DNA of 64,000 nucleotides from Brachybacterium saurashtrense (GCF_003355475.1 NZ_CP031356.1:3472001-3536000); one strand, 5' to 3'; positions 16,277 to 25,105 are shown, counted from the stretch's first letter. Program-made: numbers and translations. Notes: generated from the letters alone by a model not told the origin.

Positions 16277-17830
16277 TCAGCCCGCGGTGACCGCGAGGGT
16301 GTCCAGCGACTGGATCGCGGCCTCGCGGCGCGGATCCATCAGCAGCTCGATCCGCAGGTTCGGCGCGCCCGCGCCGCGACCGGGCACGGTCCAGCGCAGG
16401 CGTGCCGGGCTGAGCACCTCGGCGCGGCCGGCCTCGAGCTGGGCGAGATCGGAGCGCTCGAGGCCCGCGGTGCGCAGGGCGGCGGCGAGCCGGCGGCGGC
16501 GCTCGGGGCGCGAGACGTCCAGCTCCATGGAGTCGGCGAACCACGCATCCGCCACCGCGTCGTCCTCGCGGGCCAACCAGGACAGCGCCGCGTCGGCGGC
16601 CGCGAGGGTGCGGGGCGCGGCCTCGGGGCCGCGACGGGCCAGCAGGCCCGGCACCTCGCGCTGCAGCAGCCGCAGGGCCTGCATCGACAGCGGCGTCGCC
16701 GGGGCGTACTTCGAGTTCGCCAGCGCCACCACGCCCACGCCCGAGTCGCGGTGCCACACCATGAAGGAGCCGTAGCCGGGGTAGCCGCCGGAATGGGAGA
16801 TCACCTCGCCCAGATCCGGGAAGTGCTCCACCACCAGGCCCAGGCCGTAGCCTCGCACCCGGTCGAAGCCGGGGGAGGTGCCGGCCGGGTCCTCGGGGTC
16901 GACGGGCAGGGCGGCGAGCGGCTGGTGGCGGTGCAGCTGCTGCATCTCGCGGCGGGAGGCGGTGGCCAGCGGCCCCTGCGGGCGGTCGGCGGTGTCCGGG
17001 GCGTCGGCCGCGGCGAGGAAGCGCACCCAGCGGGCCACGTCGTCCACGGTGGAGAACAGCCCCGCCATCGCGCCGTACACGCCGGGGGAGTCCAGCGGCA
17101 CCTGTTCGAAGCGGGTGGCGTCGGTGCGGTCCGCGAGGCGGTGCCCGGTGGCCAGGCGGGCGGTGTCGATCTCCTCCGCGCTCCAGCCGGTGTCCTCGAG
17201 CCCCAGCGGGGCCAGGAAGCGGCGGTGGATCTCGCGGGTGTAGTCGCCGCCGGTGACCTCGTCGATCACGCGCCCCAGCAGGGCGTAGCCGGTGTTGGAG
17301 TACTCGAAGCCGGTGCCCACGCGGTGCACGTGGGAGAGGCCGCCGCGCAGCGTGGCCGCGAACTCCTCCCGGGTCATCGCCTCCTGGCGGTCTCCCCACG
17401 GGTTGTCGGTGACCAGGCCCGCGCTCATCGTGAGCAGCTGGCGGAGGGTGGGCTCGCGCTCGTCGCCAGCGAGGTCGAAGGCGCCGGCGGCCTCGGGCAC
17501 GTGCGCGGAGACCGGGTCGTCCAACCGCAGCCGGCCCTCGTCCCGCAGCGCCAGCACGGTCGCGGCGGTGAACGACTTCGTCATCGAGGCGATGCGGGAG
17601 ACCGTGGCGCGGTCCATCGGCGCCGCGCCCTCCGCCGGGGCGCCGTCGCGCAGCGCGCGGTGCCCGGCCGCGCCGTGCCCCAGCACGGCCTGCTCGTGGG
17701 CGTGGCCGCCGATCACCGCCCAGGTGATCCCGGCCGTGCGGTGCTCGGCCACGGCGGTCTCGAACAGGGCCGCCACGGAGGCGAGCACGGCGGGCGGGAT
17801 CACGGGGGAGTGGGCGCTGGTCTCAGGCAT
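16277..17830 (-). CDS. Serine hydrolase of the class C beta-lactamase/esterase fold
   Basis: 517 residues. The active-site triad elements of the AmpC/DD-peptidase-like family are all visible: SMTK (SxxK nucleophile, about residue 88), YSNTGY (YxN, about 178) and HSGGYPGYGS (the HxG motif, about 330). No signal peptide is found, so it acts in the cytosol, more like EstB-type esterases than a periplasmic beta-lactamase. The C-terminal 120 residues form an extra domain of unknown role. It has its own leaderless -10 box (TACAGT, seven bases upstream). Confidence 0.88.
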   Translation of the reverse strand: MPETSAHSPVIPPAVLASVAALFETAVAEHRTAGITWAVIGGHAHEQAVLGHGAAGHRALRDGAPAEGAAPMDRATVSRIASMTKSFTAATVLALRDEGRLRLDDPVSAHVPEAAGAFDLAGDEREPTLRQLLTMSAGLVTDNPWGDRQEAMTREEFAATLRGGLSHVHRVGTGFEYSNTGYALLGRVIDEVTGGDYTREIHRRFLAPLGLEDTGWSAEEIDTARLATGHRLADRTDATRFEQVPLDSPGVYGAMAGLFSTVDDVARWVRFLAAADAPDTADRPQGPLATASRREMQQLHRHQPLAALPVDPEDPAGTSPGFDRVRGYGLGLVVEHFPDLGEVISHSGGYPGYGSFMVWHRDSGVGVVALANSKYAPATPLSMQALRLLQREVPGLLARRGPEAAPRTLAAADAALSWLAREDDAVADAWFADSMELDVSRPERRRRLAAALRTAGLERSDLAQLEAGRAEVLSPARLRWTVPGRGAGAPNLRIELLMDPRREAAIQSLDTLAVTAG

Positions 17831-17837
17831 GCCTGCC

Positions 17838-17843
17838 ACTGTA
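17838..17843 (-). promoter_or_regulatory. Leaderless -10 box (TACAGT)
   Basis: On the minus strand TACAGT, seven bases, then the ATG at 17830. Confidence 0.5.
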
Positions 17844-17858
17844 GGGGCTGGTGGAAGG

Positions 17859-18710
17859 TCAGGAGGACGAGGTGTAGAAGCGGTGCAGCAGCGCCGCCGC
17901 CTCCTCGCCCACCACCGCCGCGAGGTGGCTCGGATCGGCGCGCGCCGGGTCCACCAGTCCCGTCGGCGCGCGGTGCTCCTCGTCGGCCCCGTCCGGCCCG
18001 TCCGGGGCGTCCGGCCCGTCCAGTGTCTCCGGCCCGTCCGCGCCCGCTGCTCGCTCCTGCCCCTGCGCGCCGTCGGGGTCTCCCGTCCCCTCCGGGCTCT
18101 CCGCAGCGGTCGCAGCCGACGCGACCGTCGCGGCGCCGGCGCGGCCTCGGGACTCCGCCGCGCCCGGCTCCTGCGCCGTCGCGCGCGGCGGCACCAGGTC
18201 CGCGAGGGTGAGGCCGCGCAGGGTGAGCAGGTGCACGGGATGCTCGTCCACCGCCTCGACCAGGACGTACAGCAGAGCGGAGACGTGGCGGCAGGGGCCC
18301 GGCCAGTCCAGGCAGGAGCAGTCGTGGGAGAGCTCGGAGGCGTCGCGCGGCAGCAGGGAGATCTCGGAGACGGCGAGCTCGGCCTCGATCCGCTGCGGGT
18401 ACTCGCCGGCGGCCAGCCGCGCCGGCAGCTCCGGGTGCGCGTGGGCCACGGCGAGCACGGCCCGCCGGTCGTCGGGGCGGAAGGCGGGCAGCTCCAGGCG
18501 GGCCTGGTGCAGCGCACCGTCGGGGTCGCGCACGTCCCCGCGGGCCACCCCCTCGGCGACGTCGAGCCACTGCACCCGGCCCGCCCGGGCGTCGGCCCGC
18601 CCGCGGCGCACCCGTGCCGGGCCCAGCAGCCGCTCCGCGCCGTCGCGCAGCGCGACGGCGTGCCAGCCCTCGCCCACCTGCCCGCGGCGGGAGCGCAGCG
18701 TGATGCTCAT
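17859..18710 (-). CDS. SWIM zinc-finger protein, partner of the SNF2 helicase
   Basis: 283 residues. The SWIM motif CSCLDWPGPCRH (CxC...CxH, about residues 121-132) follows an N-terminal beta-rich domain. A long Asp/Gly/Ala/Glu-rich, probably disordered linker (about 175-245) precedes a short helical C-terminus. The motif binds zinc and is thought to contact nucleic acid or protein. The ATG overlaps the stop of the SNF2 gene by four bases (ATGA), giving tight coupling. A SNF2-SWIM pair is also known in Bacillus (ywqA-ywqB, from memory), so a shared DNA-remodelling role is a reasonable inference. Confidence 0.85.
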   Translation of the reverse strand: MSITLRSRRGQVGEGWHAVALRDGAERLLGPARVRRGRADARAGRVQWLDVAEGVARGDVRDPDGALHQARLELPAFRPDDRRAVLAVAHAHPELPARLAAGEYPQRIEAELAVSEISLLPRDASELSHDCSCLDWPGPCRHVSALLYVLVEAVDEHPVHLLTLRGLTLADLVPPRATAQEPGAAESRGRAGAATVASAATAAESPEGTGDPDGAQGQERAAGADGPETLDGPDAPDGPDGADEEHRAPTGLVDPARADPSHLAAVVGEEAAALLHRFYTSSS

Positions 18711-21700
18711 GAGTCGTCCTCCTCGTCGAGGGAGAGCAGGTCGAACAGGTGCTCGTCGTCGAGCTGGGCCAGCCAGTCCTCCCCGGCGCCGACGGTGAGC
18801 TCCGCGAGAGCCTGCTTGTCCTCCAGCACCCGATCGATCTTCTCCTCCACGGTGCCCGCGCTCACCAGGGTGTTCACGGTGACGTCGCGGCGCTGGCCGA
18901 TGCGGAAGGCGCGGTCGGTGGCCTGGTTCTCCACCGCCGGGTTCCACCAGCGGTCCAGGTGCACCACGTGGTTCGCGGCGGTGAGAGTGAGACCGGTGCC
19001 GCCGGCGCGCAGGCTCAGCAGCATCACCCCGGGCCGGTCGCGATGCTGCTGGAACTCCTCGACCATCTTGTCCCGGTCCCGTTTGGAGACCCCGCCGTGC
19101 AGGAAGGGCACCGAGGTCACGCCCAGATCGGCGAAGCGTTCGGCCCAGTGCGGCACCAGCAGGCGCCCGAAGGCGGTGAACTGGGTGAACACGAGCACCC
19201 GGTGCCCCTCCTCGAAGGCGGTGCGCAGCAGGCCGTCCACCATCTCCAGCTTCCCGGAACGGTGCTCGCCCTCCCGCACCAGGGCGGAGCCGTCGCCCAG
19301 ATAGTGCGCGGGATGGTTGCACACCTGCTTGAGCCGCGTGATGGCGGAGACCACCAGGGTGCGGCGCTGCGCCGCCTCGGCGCCGTCGAGCGAGACGCGC
19401 AGCTCGTCCACGATCGCCTCGTAGAGCCCGGCCTGCTCCGGGGTCAGGTTCACCACGCGGCTGAGCTCGATCTTCTCCGGCAGGTCGGAGATGATCGTGC
19501 GGTCGGTCTTCAGACGGCGCAGGATGAACGGGCCGGTGACGAGCTTCAGGCGGGTGATCGCGCCGCCGTGGCCCTCCTCCTCGATGGGGGTGGCGATCCG
19601 CTCCTGGAAGCTTGCGGCGCTGCCCAGCAGGCCGGGGTTGACCACCTCCATGAGGGAGTGGAGGTCCGCCAGGCGGTTCTCCACGGGGGTGCCGGTGAGG
19701 GCGAGGCGGTGCGCGGCCTGCAGCGAGCGGGCGGCGCGGGTCACCTGCGTGCCGGGGGTCTTCACGTGCTGCGCCTCGTCGAACACGAGCCGGTGCCAGG
19801 TGGTGGCCGAGAGCACCGGCAGATCGCGGGCCAGCAGCGAGTAGGTGGTGATCACGAGATCGAGATCCGCCGCGCCGTCCACGAAGGAGGCGTCCCGCAC
19901 CCGGTCGCCGCCGTGGTGGACGTGCACGGCCAGGTGCGGGGCGAAGCGCGCCGCCTCCCGCTGCCAGGCGCCCACCACCGACATCGGGCACACCAGCAGG
20001 GTGGGGCCCACCCGCTGCGGCCCCTCGCCGTCCAGGCCCTCCCGCTCCCGGCACAGCAGGGCGAGCACCTGCATCGTCTTGCCCAGGCCCATGTCGTCGG
20101 CGAGGATCCCGCCCAGGTGCTGGCGGTCCAGCGCCCACAGCCAGTTCAGGCCGTCCAGCTGGTAGGGGCGCAGGGTGGCCTGCAGGGTGCCGGGCTGCGG
20201 GTGGTGGGGTGCGCCAGACCCGCCGGGCATCAGCCGTGCCAGCCCGTTCTCGCCGCCGGAGAGCAGGGCCGAGAGCCCGAAGTCGACGTCCGCCGCCTCC
20301 GGGGAGAGGATCAGCGAGAACATCTCCGCCCACGGGGCCAGGCCCTCCACCTCCGCGGGAGCCGACGGGGCCGCCTGCGGCTCGGGCGTGGTGGGCGGCA
20401 CGTGCCCCGGGAACGGGGGCAGCACCGGCGGGGTGCCCGGTGCGCGGTCCACCGCGCCGGCGGGCCCGGGCCGGGCCTGCCGGCGGTCCTGGCGGGTGCG
20501 CGCCCCGAAGGAGTCCAGGAAGCGCTCCGCGGCGCGCAGCGTGGTGGCGTCCAGCCGCACCCACTGCCCGCGCAGGCGCACCAGCTCGGACTGCGCCTCG
20601 CGGATCTCCTCCATCTCCTCCTCGGTGAGCTCGGTCTCGCCCACCGCCACGCGCCAGCGGAAGGAGACCACCGCCCCGAGGCCCACCCCGGAGCCGGAGC
20701 GCTCGCCCGGCTCCTCCTCGACCTCCTGCGGGCGCAGGGTGGTCTTCTGCGTGGTCCAGTCGCGGGGCAGCAGCACCGTCACCCCCGCCTCCTCGAGGGC
20801 GGGGGTGTCCCGGGCGAGGAACTCGGAGGCTTCGGCGGTGGTGAGCAGCCAGTCCACGCCGGTCTCGTCCACGGCCGCGTCCCGCACCGTGGGCGCGAGC
20901 CGCATCACCGCGGCGGAGGCCTCGGCCGCGCCGGCCGGGGTGAGGTCGCCGACGGCGCGGAGATCCGCGACGGGATGCACGGTCCCGTCGGCCTCCCGCA
21001 GGCAGGTCTGCAAGGGCCAGGCGGTGCCCACGGGCGGCGGGAACAGGCGCACCACCACCTCGCTGTCCCCGGCGCCGAGCCGCACCCCCGCCCGGCCCGA
21101 GTCCACGTAGGCGTCGAAGGCGGCGGTGAGGCGGCGCCGGGTGGGCAGATCGGCGCGCAGCTCGCCCTCGTCGGCCAGTGCCCACAGCACGCCCAGCGGG
21201 TCCGCGGCGGGGGAGGGGTCGGCGCGCAGGTGGGCGGCGAAGGCGGCGCGGGCGTGGGCATCCACCAGGGCGTGCAGCAGCGGCGGAGCGTCCTGCTGGG
21301 GCGCGCGCCACTGCATGAGCGCACGGCCGTACCGCTCCGCGGCCCGGGCCCGCAGCTGCCGCAGCCCCACCAGCTCCTGGGCGCGCAGGTCCAGCACCAT
21401 CGCGGTGACCAGGTCCGGCATCGCGATGAGCTCCTCCTGCAGGCGCACCGCGGCCCCCTCGGCGATCAGATCGGCGAGGTGGTCCGGCAGCTCCGCGCCG
21501 AAGCGCTCCGCGAGCACGGCGGTGGCGGCACCCACCACCCCGGTGAGCACCTCGCCCTCGAGCGGGAGCGCGGGCACCCGGCGGTCCCCGTCACGGCCCG
21601 GCACCCGGATCCGGTGGCGCAGCTGGTCGGGGGCGGCGGCGAGGGCCTCGGCGACGGCGTCGCCGGCGTCCCGTCGCAGGCCGGAGAGGTCCTCGAGCGC

Positions 21701-21790
21701 GCGCGAGCGGCCCGGCCCGGTCTGCTCGCGCACCCACAGGGCGGGGCCGAGATCCTCGTCGAGCACGAGGTGGAGGCGGCGCACGGGCAT
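18707..21790 (-). CDS. SNF2/HepA-family DNA-dependent ATPase
   Basis: 1027 residues. An N-terminal 480-residue region with a helicase-associated SNF2_assoc-like layout precedes the two RecA lobes. Motif I is DDMGLGKTMQ, motif II DEAQ (FDEAQHVKT), motif III LTGTPVENR, motif V LRAGGTGLTLTAANHV and motif VI ATDRAFRIGQRRDV. These identify a Swi2/Snf2 ATPase that translocates on duplex DNA or strips proteins from it; the bacterial role is unclear. The gene begins with an ATG six bases behind a -10 box and ends in an ATGA overlap with the SWIM gene. Confidence 0.93.
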   Translation of the reverse strand: MPVRRLHLVLDEDLGPALWVREQTGPGRSRALEDLSGLRRDAGDAVAEALAAAPDQLRHRIRVPGRDGDRRVPALPLEGEVLTGVVGAATAVLAERFGAELPDHLADLIAEGAAVRLQEELIAMPDLVTAMVLDLRAQELVGLRQLRARAAERYGRALMQWRAPQQDAPPLLHALVDAHARAAFAAHLRADPSPAADPLGVLWALADEGELRADLPTRRRLTAAFDAYVDSGRAGVRLGAGDSEVVVRLFPPPVGTAWPLQTCLREADGTVHPVADLRAVGDLTPAGAAEASAAVMRLAPTVRDAAVDETGVDWLLTTAEASEFLARDTPALEEAGVTVLLPRDWTTQKTTLRPQEVEEEPGERSGSGVGLGAVVSFRWRVAVGETELTEEEMEEIREAQSELVRLRGQWVRLDATTLRAAERFLDSFGARTRQDRRQARPGPAGAVDRAPGTPPVLPPFPGHVPPTTPEPQAAPSAPAEVEGLAPWAEMFSLILSPEAADVDFGLSALLSGGENGLARLMPGGSGAPHHPQPGTLQATLRPYQLDGLNWLWALDRQHLGGILADDMGLGKTMQVLALLCREREGLDGEGPQRVGPTLLVCPMSVVGAWQREAARFAPHLAVHVHHGGDRVRDASFVDGAADLDLVITTYSLLARDLPVLSATTWHRLVFDEAQHVKTPGTQVTRAARSLQAAHRLALTGTPVENRLADLHSLMEVVNPGLLGSAASFQERIATPIEEEGHGGAITRLKLVTGPFILRRLKTDRTIISDLPEKIELSRVVNLTPEQAGLYEAIVDELRVSLDGAEAAQRRTLVVSAITRLKQVCNHPAHYLGDGSALVREGEHRSGKLEMVDGLLRTAFEEGHRVLVFTQFTAFGRLLVPHWAERFADLGVTSVPFLHGGVSKRDRDKMVEEFQQHRDRPGVMLLSLRAGGTGLTLTAANHVVHLDRWWNPAVENQATDRAFRIGQRRDVTVNTLVSAGTVEEKIDRVLEDKQALAELTVGAGEDWLAQLDDEHLFDLLSLDEEDDS

Positions 21791-21796
21791 GGGATC

Positions 21797-21802
21797 AGAC
21801 TA
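21797..21802 (-). promoter_or_regulatory. Leaderless -10 box of the SNF2-SWIM operon (TAGTCT)
   Basis: TAGTCT on the minus strand, six bases, then the ATG at 21790. Confidence 0.5.
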
Positions 21803-21901
21803 GGTGCCGGGGCCGACGGTCCCCGCCGTGCGCGCGTCGCGGTGGACGACGCGTGGCGGGGGAGGGGCAGTGCGGGCCGGTCCGGTGCGGGTCGCGGCCC
21901 C

Positions 21902-23653
21902 TCACAGCCCGTCGATGATCAGCGCGGTGGCGTCCAGCCACGCCTCCTTCGTCTTCGGCGAGACCCGGGCCCAGTTCAGGTGGGAGCCGTCCACGAACTG
22001 CTGCTCGTAGGGCACCTCGGTGACCGCGCGGGTGTGCGCCCCGAAGTGCGCGACCAGGCGGGAGCGCAGCGTCGAGTCGAGCTTCCCCTTCGAGGAGTGG
22101 GACAGCACGGTCACCGCGTTGTCGACCTGCGCGGCCAGGCCCGTGGCCCGCAGCTCGTCGATCATCCAGGCCGCCGCGTTGAAGGTGTCCTCGCGCACGG
22201 TGGAGACGATCACCAGCTGATCGGCCTCCTCCACCGCCGCCAGCCAGTTCGAGGCGCGCACGTTGTTGCCGGTGTCGATCACCTTGATCCGGTAGAAGCG
22301 CGAGAGGGCGTCGTTGAGCTCGCCGAAGGCCGCCGCGTCGATCGAGGCGGCGGAGCCTGGGTCCTCGTCGGAGGCGAGGATGTCGAAGCGCATCTCGCCC
22401 TGCTGGCGCACGTACGGGTCGAGATCCGCGTTGGAGGCGCCGGGGGCGCGCAGCCGGTCGATGTCGTGCAGCAGGTCCACTGCGGTGCGGTGATGGTCGG
22501 TGGGGATGCCGCGCCAGCCCAAGGTGCCGCGGGTCTCGTTGTTGTCCCAGGCCAGCACGTTGCCGCCGCGGGTCACGCCGAGGGTCGCCGCGATCATCAG
22601 CGAGGCGGTGGTCTTGTGCGCCCCGCCCTTGAGGTTCACCACCGCGACGTTGCGCGGCCCGTCCAGCGGCCGGCGGATCCGCTCCAGGCGCTCGGTCTCA
22701 CGGCGCTCCCGGCGGCCCGGCCGCGGGGCGATGAGCCCGCCGGTGAGCGTGGTGATCAGGCCCGGCAGGCCGCGGGTGGCCTTGACCTTCTCCCGCTTCG
22801 CGGTGGAGGTCTGGAGATCCTTCAGGGTGGGGCGCGAGGAGTCCTTCTCCGGGACAGTGCGCGCAGGCAGCGGCCGCTTCGTGGTGAGCTGCTCGGGCTC
22901 CGGCGAGGGCACCGGGGCGGCGTCGGCCGTGGACGCCGCCGGTGCAGGACCGGCCGAGGGGGCCGAGGAGGCGGAGGGTGCCGACGGGGCCGAGACCGCC
23001 GACGGTGCGGACGCGGCGGAGGAGGCCGAGGGAGCGGACGCAGCAGACGCCGCCGACGCAGCCGACGGGGCGGAGGAGGCCGACGGAGCGGACATGGCGG
23101 ACGCGGCCGGCCTCGCAGGAGCGGCCGACGGGGACGGTGCCGCCGCCGGGGACAGCGGCGCCCCGGCGTTCTGCGGCGCCGACGTGCCCTCCGGCGGGGC
23201 CGGCGGACGGGTCGCCGCGCGCCGACGGCGCGCCCGGTGCGAGCGCACGGCCGGCCCCTCCTCGGCGGCCGGGGAGCCGATCGCGCCGTGCTCGCCGGTG
23301 ACGGGGGTGGTGATGGCCGCGTGCTGGCCGGTGCTGTGCGGACGCAGCGGGCGGGCCGCCGCCTCGGCGCGCGGCGGGATCAGCGGGGCGTCGAGGCCCG
23401 GCCCGTGGACGGGGCGGTCGTCCGTGTCTCGGCCGGTGATGCGGCCGCTGGGCTCCACCCGCAGGGGGTGGCGCACGTCCGGTTCGACGATCACCACGTC
23501 GAGATCCTGCTCCGCGGCGCGCGCCGCAGTGATGAAGACCTGCTTCACCCGGTCCCGGATCTCCTGCAGATCGGCCCCGGAGACCTCGACGGTCTCCTCG
23601 GCGAGATGCACGGTGGCCGTCGTGTCGGAGGTGATCCGCGCCTGCGCGATCAT
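21902..23653 (-). CDS. ParA/MinD-like P-loop ATPase with a long Ala/Ser/Pro linker
   Basis: 583 residues from the ATG at 23653 (GGAAGGA ribosome binding site; an in-frame ATG at 23707 is the alternative). An N-terminal domain of about 60 residues (TVHLAEETVEVSGADLQEI) is followed by a basic and then a very low-complexity Ala/Ser/Pro region (about 165-260). The C-terminal 270 residues are a SIMIBI ATPase: Walker A reads NLKGGAHKTT instead of the usual KGGVGKTT, keeping the signature and P-loop lysines; VLAWDNNETRGTLGW and VIDTGNN replace the usual WDxD/DxP motifs. Such proteins in actinobacteria serve septum placement or ESX-type secretion; the specific role here is unknown. Confidence 0.8.
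   Translation of the reverse strand: MIAQARITSDTTATVHLAEETVEVSGADLQEIRDRVKQVFITAARAAEQDLDVVIVEPDVRHPLRVEPSGRITGRDTDDRPVHGPGLDAPLIPPRAEAAARPLRPHSTGQHAAITTPVTGEHGAIGSPAAEEGPAVRSHRARRRRAATRPPAPPEGTSAPQNAGAPLSPAAAPSPSAAPARPAASAMSAPSASSAPSAASAASAASAPSASSAASAPSAVSAPSAPSASSAPSAGPAPAASTADAAPVPSPEPEQLTTKRPLPARTVPEKDSSRPTLKDLQTSTAKREKVKATRGLPGLITTLTGGLIAPRPGRRERRETERLERIRRPLDGPRNVAVVNLKGGAHKTTASLMIAATLGVTRGGNVLAWDNNETRGTLGWRGIPTDHHRTAVDLLHDIDRLRAPGASNADLDPYVRQQGEMRFDILASDEDPGSAASIDAAAFGELNDALSRFYRIKVIDTGNNVRASNWLAAVEEADQLVIVSTVREDTFNAAAWMIDELRATGLAAQVDNAVTVLSHSSKGKLDSTLRSRLVAHFGAHTRAVTEVPYEQQFVDGSHLNWARVSPKTKEAWLDATALIIDGL
22930..23110. repeat. Low-complexity repeat in the ParA-like linker
   Basis: Degenerate short repeats built from GCCGAC, GCGGAG and GGAGCGGAC-like units encode runs of Ala, Ser and Pro. 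No fixed period; likely length-variable between strains. Confidence 0.6.
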
Positions 23654-23760
23654 CTGGCATCCTTCCGCGTCCTGGTCGTCGCGGCGCCCGCGGGAGGGTC
23701 GCGACATGGTCCGGGACCACTCTACGGGCGCTCGGCCCGCGGGCCGCCACCCGTCCCGCC

Positions 23761-23766
23761 TACAGT
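23761..23766 (+). promoter_or_regulatory. Leaderless -10 box (TACAGT)
   Basis: TACAGT, six bases, then the GTG at 23773. A TAGAGT on the opposite strand, just upstream of 23707, may serve the divergent ParA-like gene. Confidence 0.5.
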
Positions 23767-23772
23767 GGCGGC

Positions 23773-24564
23773 GTGCACACCAGCGGATGGAGCGCCCGGG
23801 CGGGCGACGACCCGAACGAGGACGCCGCCGGGGTGCTGGGACGGGTCGCCGTGGTGCTCGACGGCGCCGGCGTTCCCGCCCGCTTCCGCGCTGGCTGCCA
23901 CCACTCCGTGGCCTGGTACTCGCACGCCCTCGCCGCCCGCCTGCTGCGGCATGCCCAGGACGACGGCCTGCCGCTGTCCGCCGTGCTCGCCCGGGGGATC
24001 GCCGAGGTGCGCGACCTCCACGCGCACGAGTGCGCGCTGGAGCGCGGCGGCCCCTCCGCGACGGTGGTGATGGTGCGCGTGGGCGGGGAGGAGCTCGAGC
24101 ACCTGGTGCTGTGCGACTCGTCGCTGCTGCTGGAGCGGAGGGGCGGCCGGGTGGAGCGGCTCACCGACGAGCGAATTGAGCAGGTGGTGCGCGTCGAGCG
24201 CACCGCGGAGGCGATCGAGGCGCGCCGCAACGCGCCCGGCGGCTTCTGGGTGGCCCGCCACGAGCCCGAGGCGGCGCAGCAGGCGGTGACGGGGTCCACG
24301 CCCCTCGCCGCGCTGCGCGCCGTGCACCTGGTCTCCGACGGCGTCACCCGCGCGATCGACCTGCTCGCCCTCCACGATGCGGGCAGCCTCGCCCGCGCCC
24401 TGCGGGAGGACCCGGAGGGCGTGCTGCGTGATCTCCGCCGCGCGGAGCGCCGCCTCCCCGAAGAGGGCCGGCCCCGCAAGGTGCACGACGATGCGACAGT
24501 GCTCACACTCCTGCCGGAGCTGTGGGGCGAGCAGGGTGCCGGGCCGGGTGGTGCGGAGAGGTGA
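23773..24564 (+). CDS. PP2C-family Ser/Thr phosphatase
   Basis: 263 residues. The metal-ligand motifs of PP2C are all present: RAGDDPNEDAAG near the N-terminus, VVLDGAG, GPSATVVMVRV, LVSDGVTRAID and HDDATVL near the C-terminus. This is the stand-alone cytosolic form without a membrane or sensor domain. It would remove phosphate from Ser/Thr proteins, possibly substrates of the kinase encoded at 14904, which is an inference. It is divergent from the ParA-like gene, so that ATPase is another candidate partner. GTG start fixed by the -10 box. Confidence 0.82.
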   Translation: MHTSGWSARAGDDPNEDAAGVLGRVAVVLDGAGVPARFRAGCHHSVAWYSHALAARLLRHAQDDGLPLSAVLARGIAEVRDLHAHECALERGGPSATVVMVRVGGEELEHLVLCDSSLLLERRGGRVERLTDERIEQVVRVERTAEAIEARRNAPGGFWVARHEPEAAQQAVTGSTPLAALRAVHLVSDGVTRAIDLLALHDAGSLARALREDPEGVLRDLRRAERRLPEEGRPRKVHDDATVLTLLPELWGEQGAGPGGAER

Positions 24565-24728
24565 CACCGGCTGTGGAAATCGGACATACTGGGCATCGGA
24601 AGCCCTGGAATCCCAGGCCTCGCCAGCGCGCTTTGTCGTTCCATGACGAAGAGTTGGCGTGCTCGGGACTCGATGGCACCTGTCTTGGAACCTGGGTGCT
24701 ACCTGCGAAAACACGGTGTGTCGCCGCA

Positions 24729-24757
24729 TTTACAGCACCCCCGGGAAGGCCTACACT
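24729..24757 (+). promoter_or_regulatory. Near-consensus sigma-A promoter without an adjacent gene
   Basis: TTTACA (24729-24734), a 17-bp spacer and TACACT (24752-24757). This is the best -35/-10 pair I found in the window. Expected start is near 24764. Confidence 0.6.
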
Positions 24758-24763
24758 CGATCT

Positions 24764-25047
24764 CAGGACGCCAGCCCCCACGGGGATCGGCGGCCCGACG
24801 GCCGAGGGGACGCCACCATGGATCTCCTGATACTCTTCCGAGTGCAAAGCCGTTGAAAATTTTATAGATGTGCCGTTCCCCAAGACCCCCCTCAAGGGGA
24901 GCGGCCGGACGGGCACCATGCCAGGTTCCCCCACCTTCGGCAGCCCGTCCAGCCTGTTCGCCCGCACCCACCCCTGACGGACGACAGGCCTGACGAGCGG
25001 TCCGTGAGCCCCCGACACTGTCGGCTGAGAGCTCCGGGCCGCTCGTC
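24764..25047 (+). ncRNA. Candidate non-coding RNA (unassigned)
   Basis: Predicted transcript from the promoter at 24729 to the end of the 9-bp stem at 25047 (about 285 bases). It includes ACTC-TTCC-GAGT, an 8-bp GC stem at 24907/24943 and a closing stem around 24992-25047 with an inner hairpin. I looked for RNase P, tmRNA and SRP RNA landmarks and did not find them. The only ORF with a start near the 5' end would encode a 12-residue peptide from the ATG at 24818. Boundaries and existence are inference. Confidence 0.35.
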
Positions 25048-25062
25048 CTGTTCCGGGGCCTT

Positions 25063-25099
25063 CCGCGCCCCGCCGCCCGACCGCGGCGGCGGGGCGCGG
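25063..25099. terminator. 15-bp GC hairpin terminator
   Basis: CCGCGCCCCGCCGCC (25063-25077) pairs perfectly with 25085-25099 across a 7-base loop. It starts 7 bp beyond the stop of the minus-strand regulator gene and could also stop plus-strand transcripts of the candidate RNA. There is no T-run. Confidence 0.7.
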
Positions 25100-25105
25100 C
25101 CCGGC

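Larger units (their letters stand above)
24565..25062. other. 500-bp intergenic region with lower GC and folded segments
   Basis: This gap between the PP2C stop and the regulator's terminator is richer in A and T than its surroundings, with one stretch (24853-24869) reading TTGAAAATTTTATAGAT. Open frames here are short and lack family features or consistent codon bias. It contains a strong promoter (24729-24757) and several perfect stems: GGACGGGC/GCCCGTCC (24907-24914 with 24943-24950), GACGAGCGG/CCGCTCGTC (24992-25000 with 25039-25047) enclosing CCGACA/TGTCGG (25012-25024). Confidence 0.6.

Noticed and set aside
16277..17830. Secreted beta-lactamase resistance gene
   Set aside because: The class C-like triad is present, but there is no signal peptide and there is an extra C-terminal domain, so a cytosolic esterase is more likely.
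18749..24070. 1773-residue plus-strand frame
   Set aside because: Antisense to the SNF2, ParA-like and other genes; GC bias keeps it open. No domains.
24503..25018. 171-residue minus-strand frame in the folded intergenic region
   Set aside because: Overlaps the PP2C C-terminus, has no family motif and conflicts with the strong plus-strand promoter and stems.
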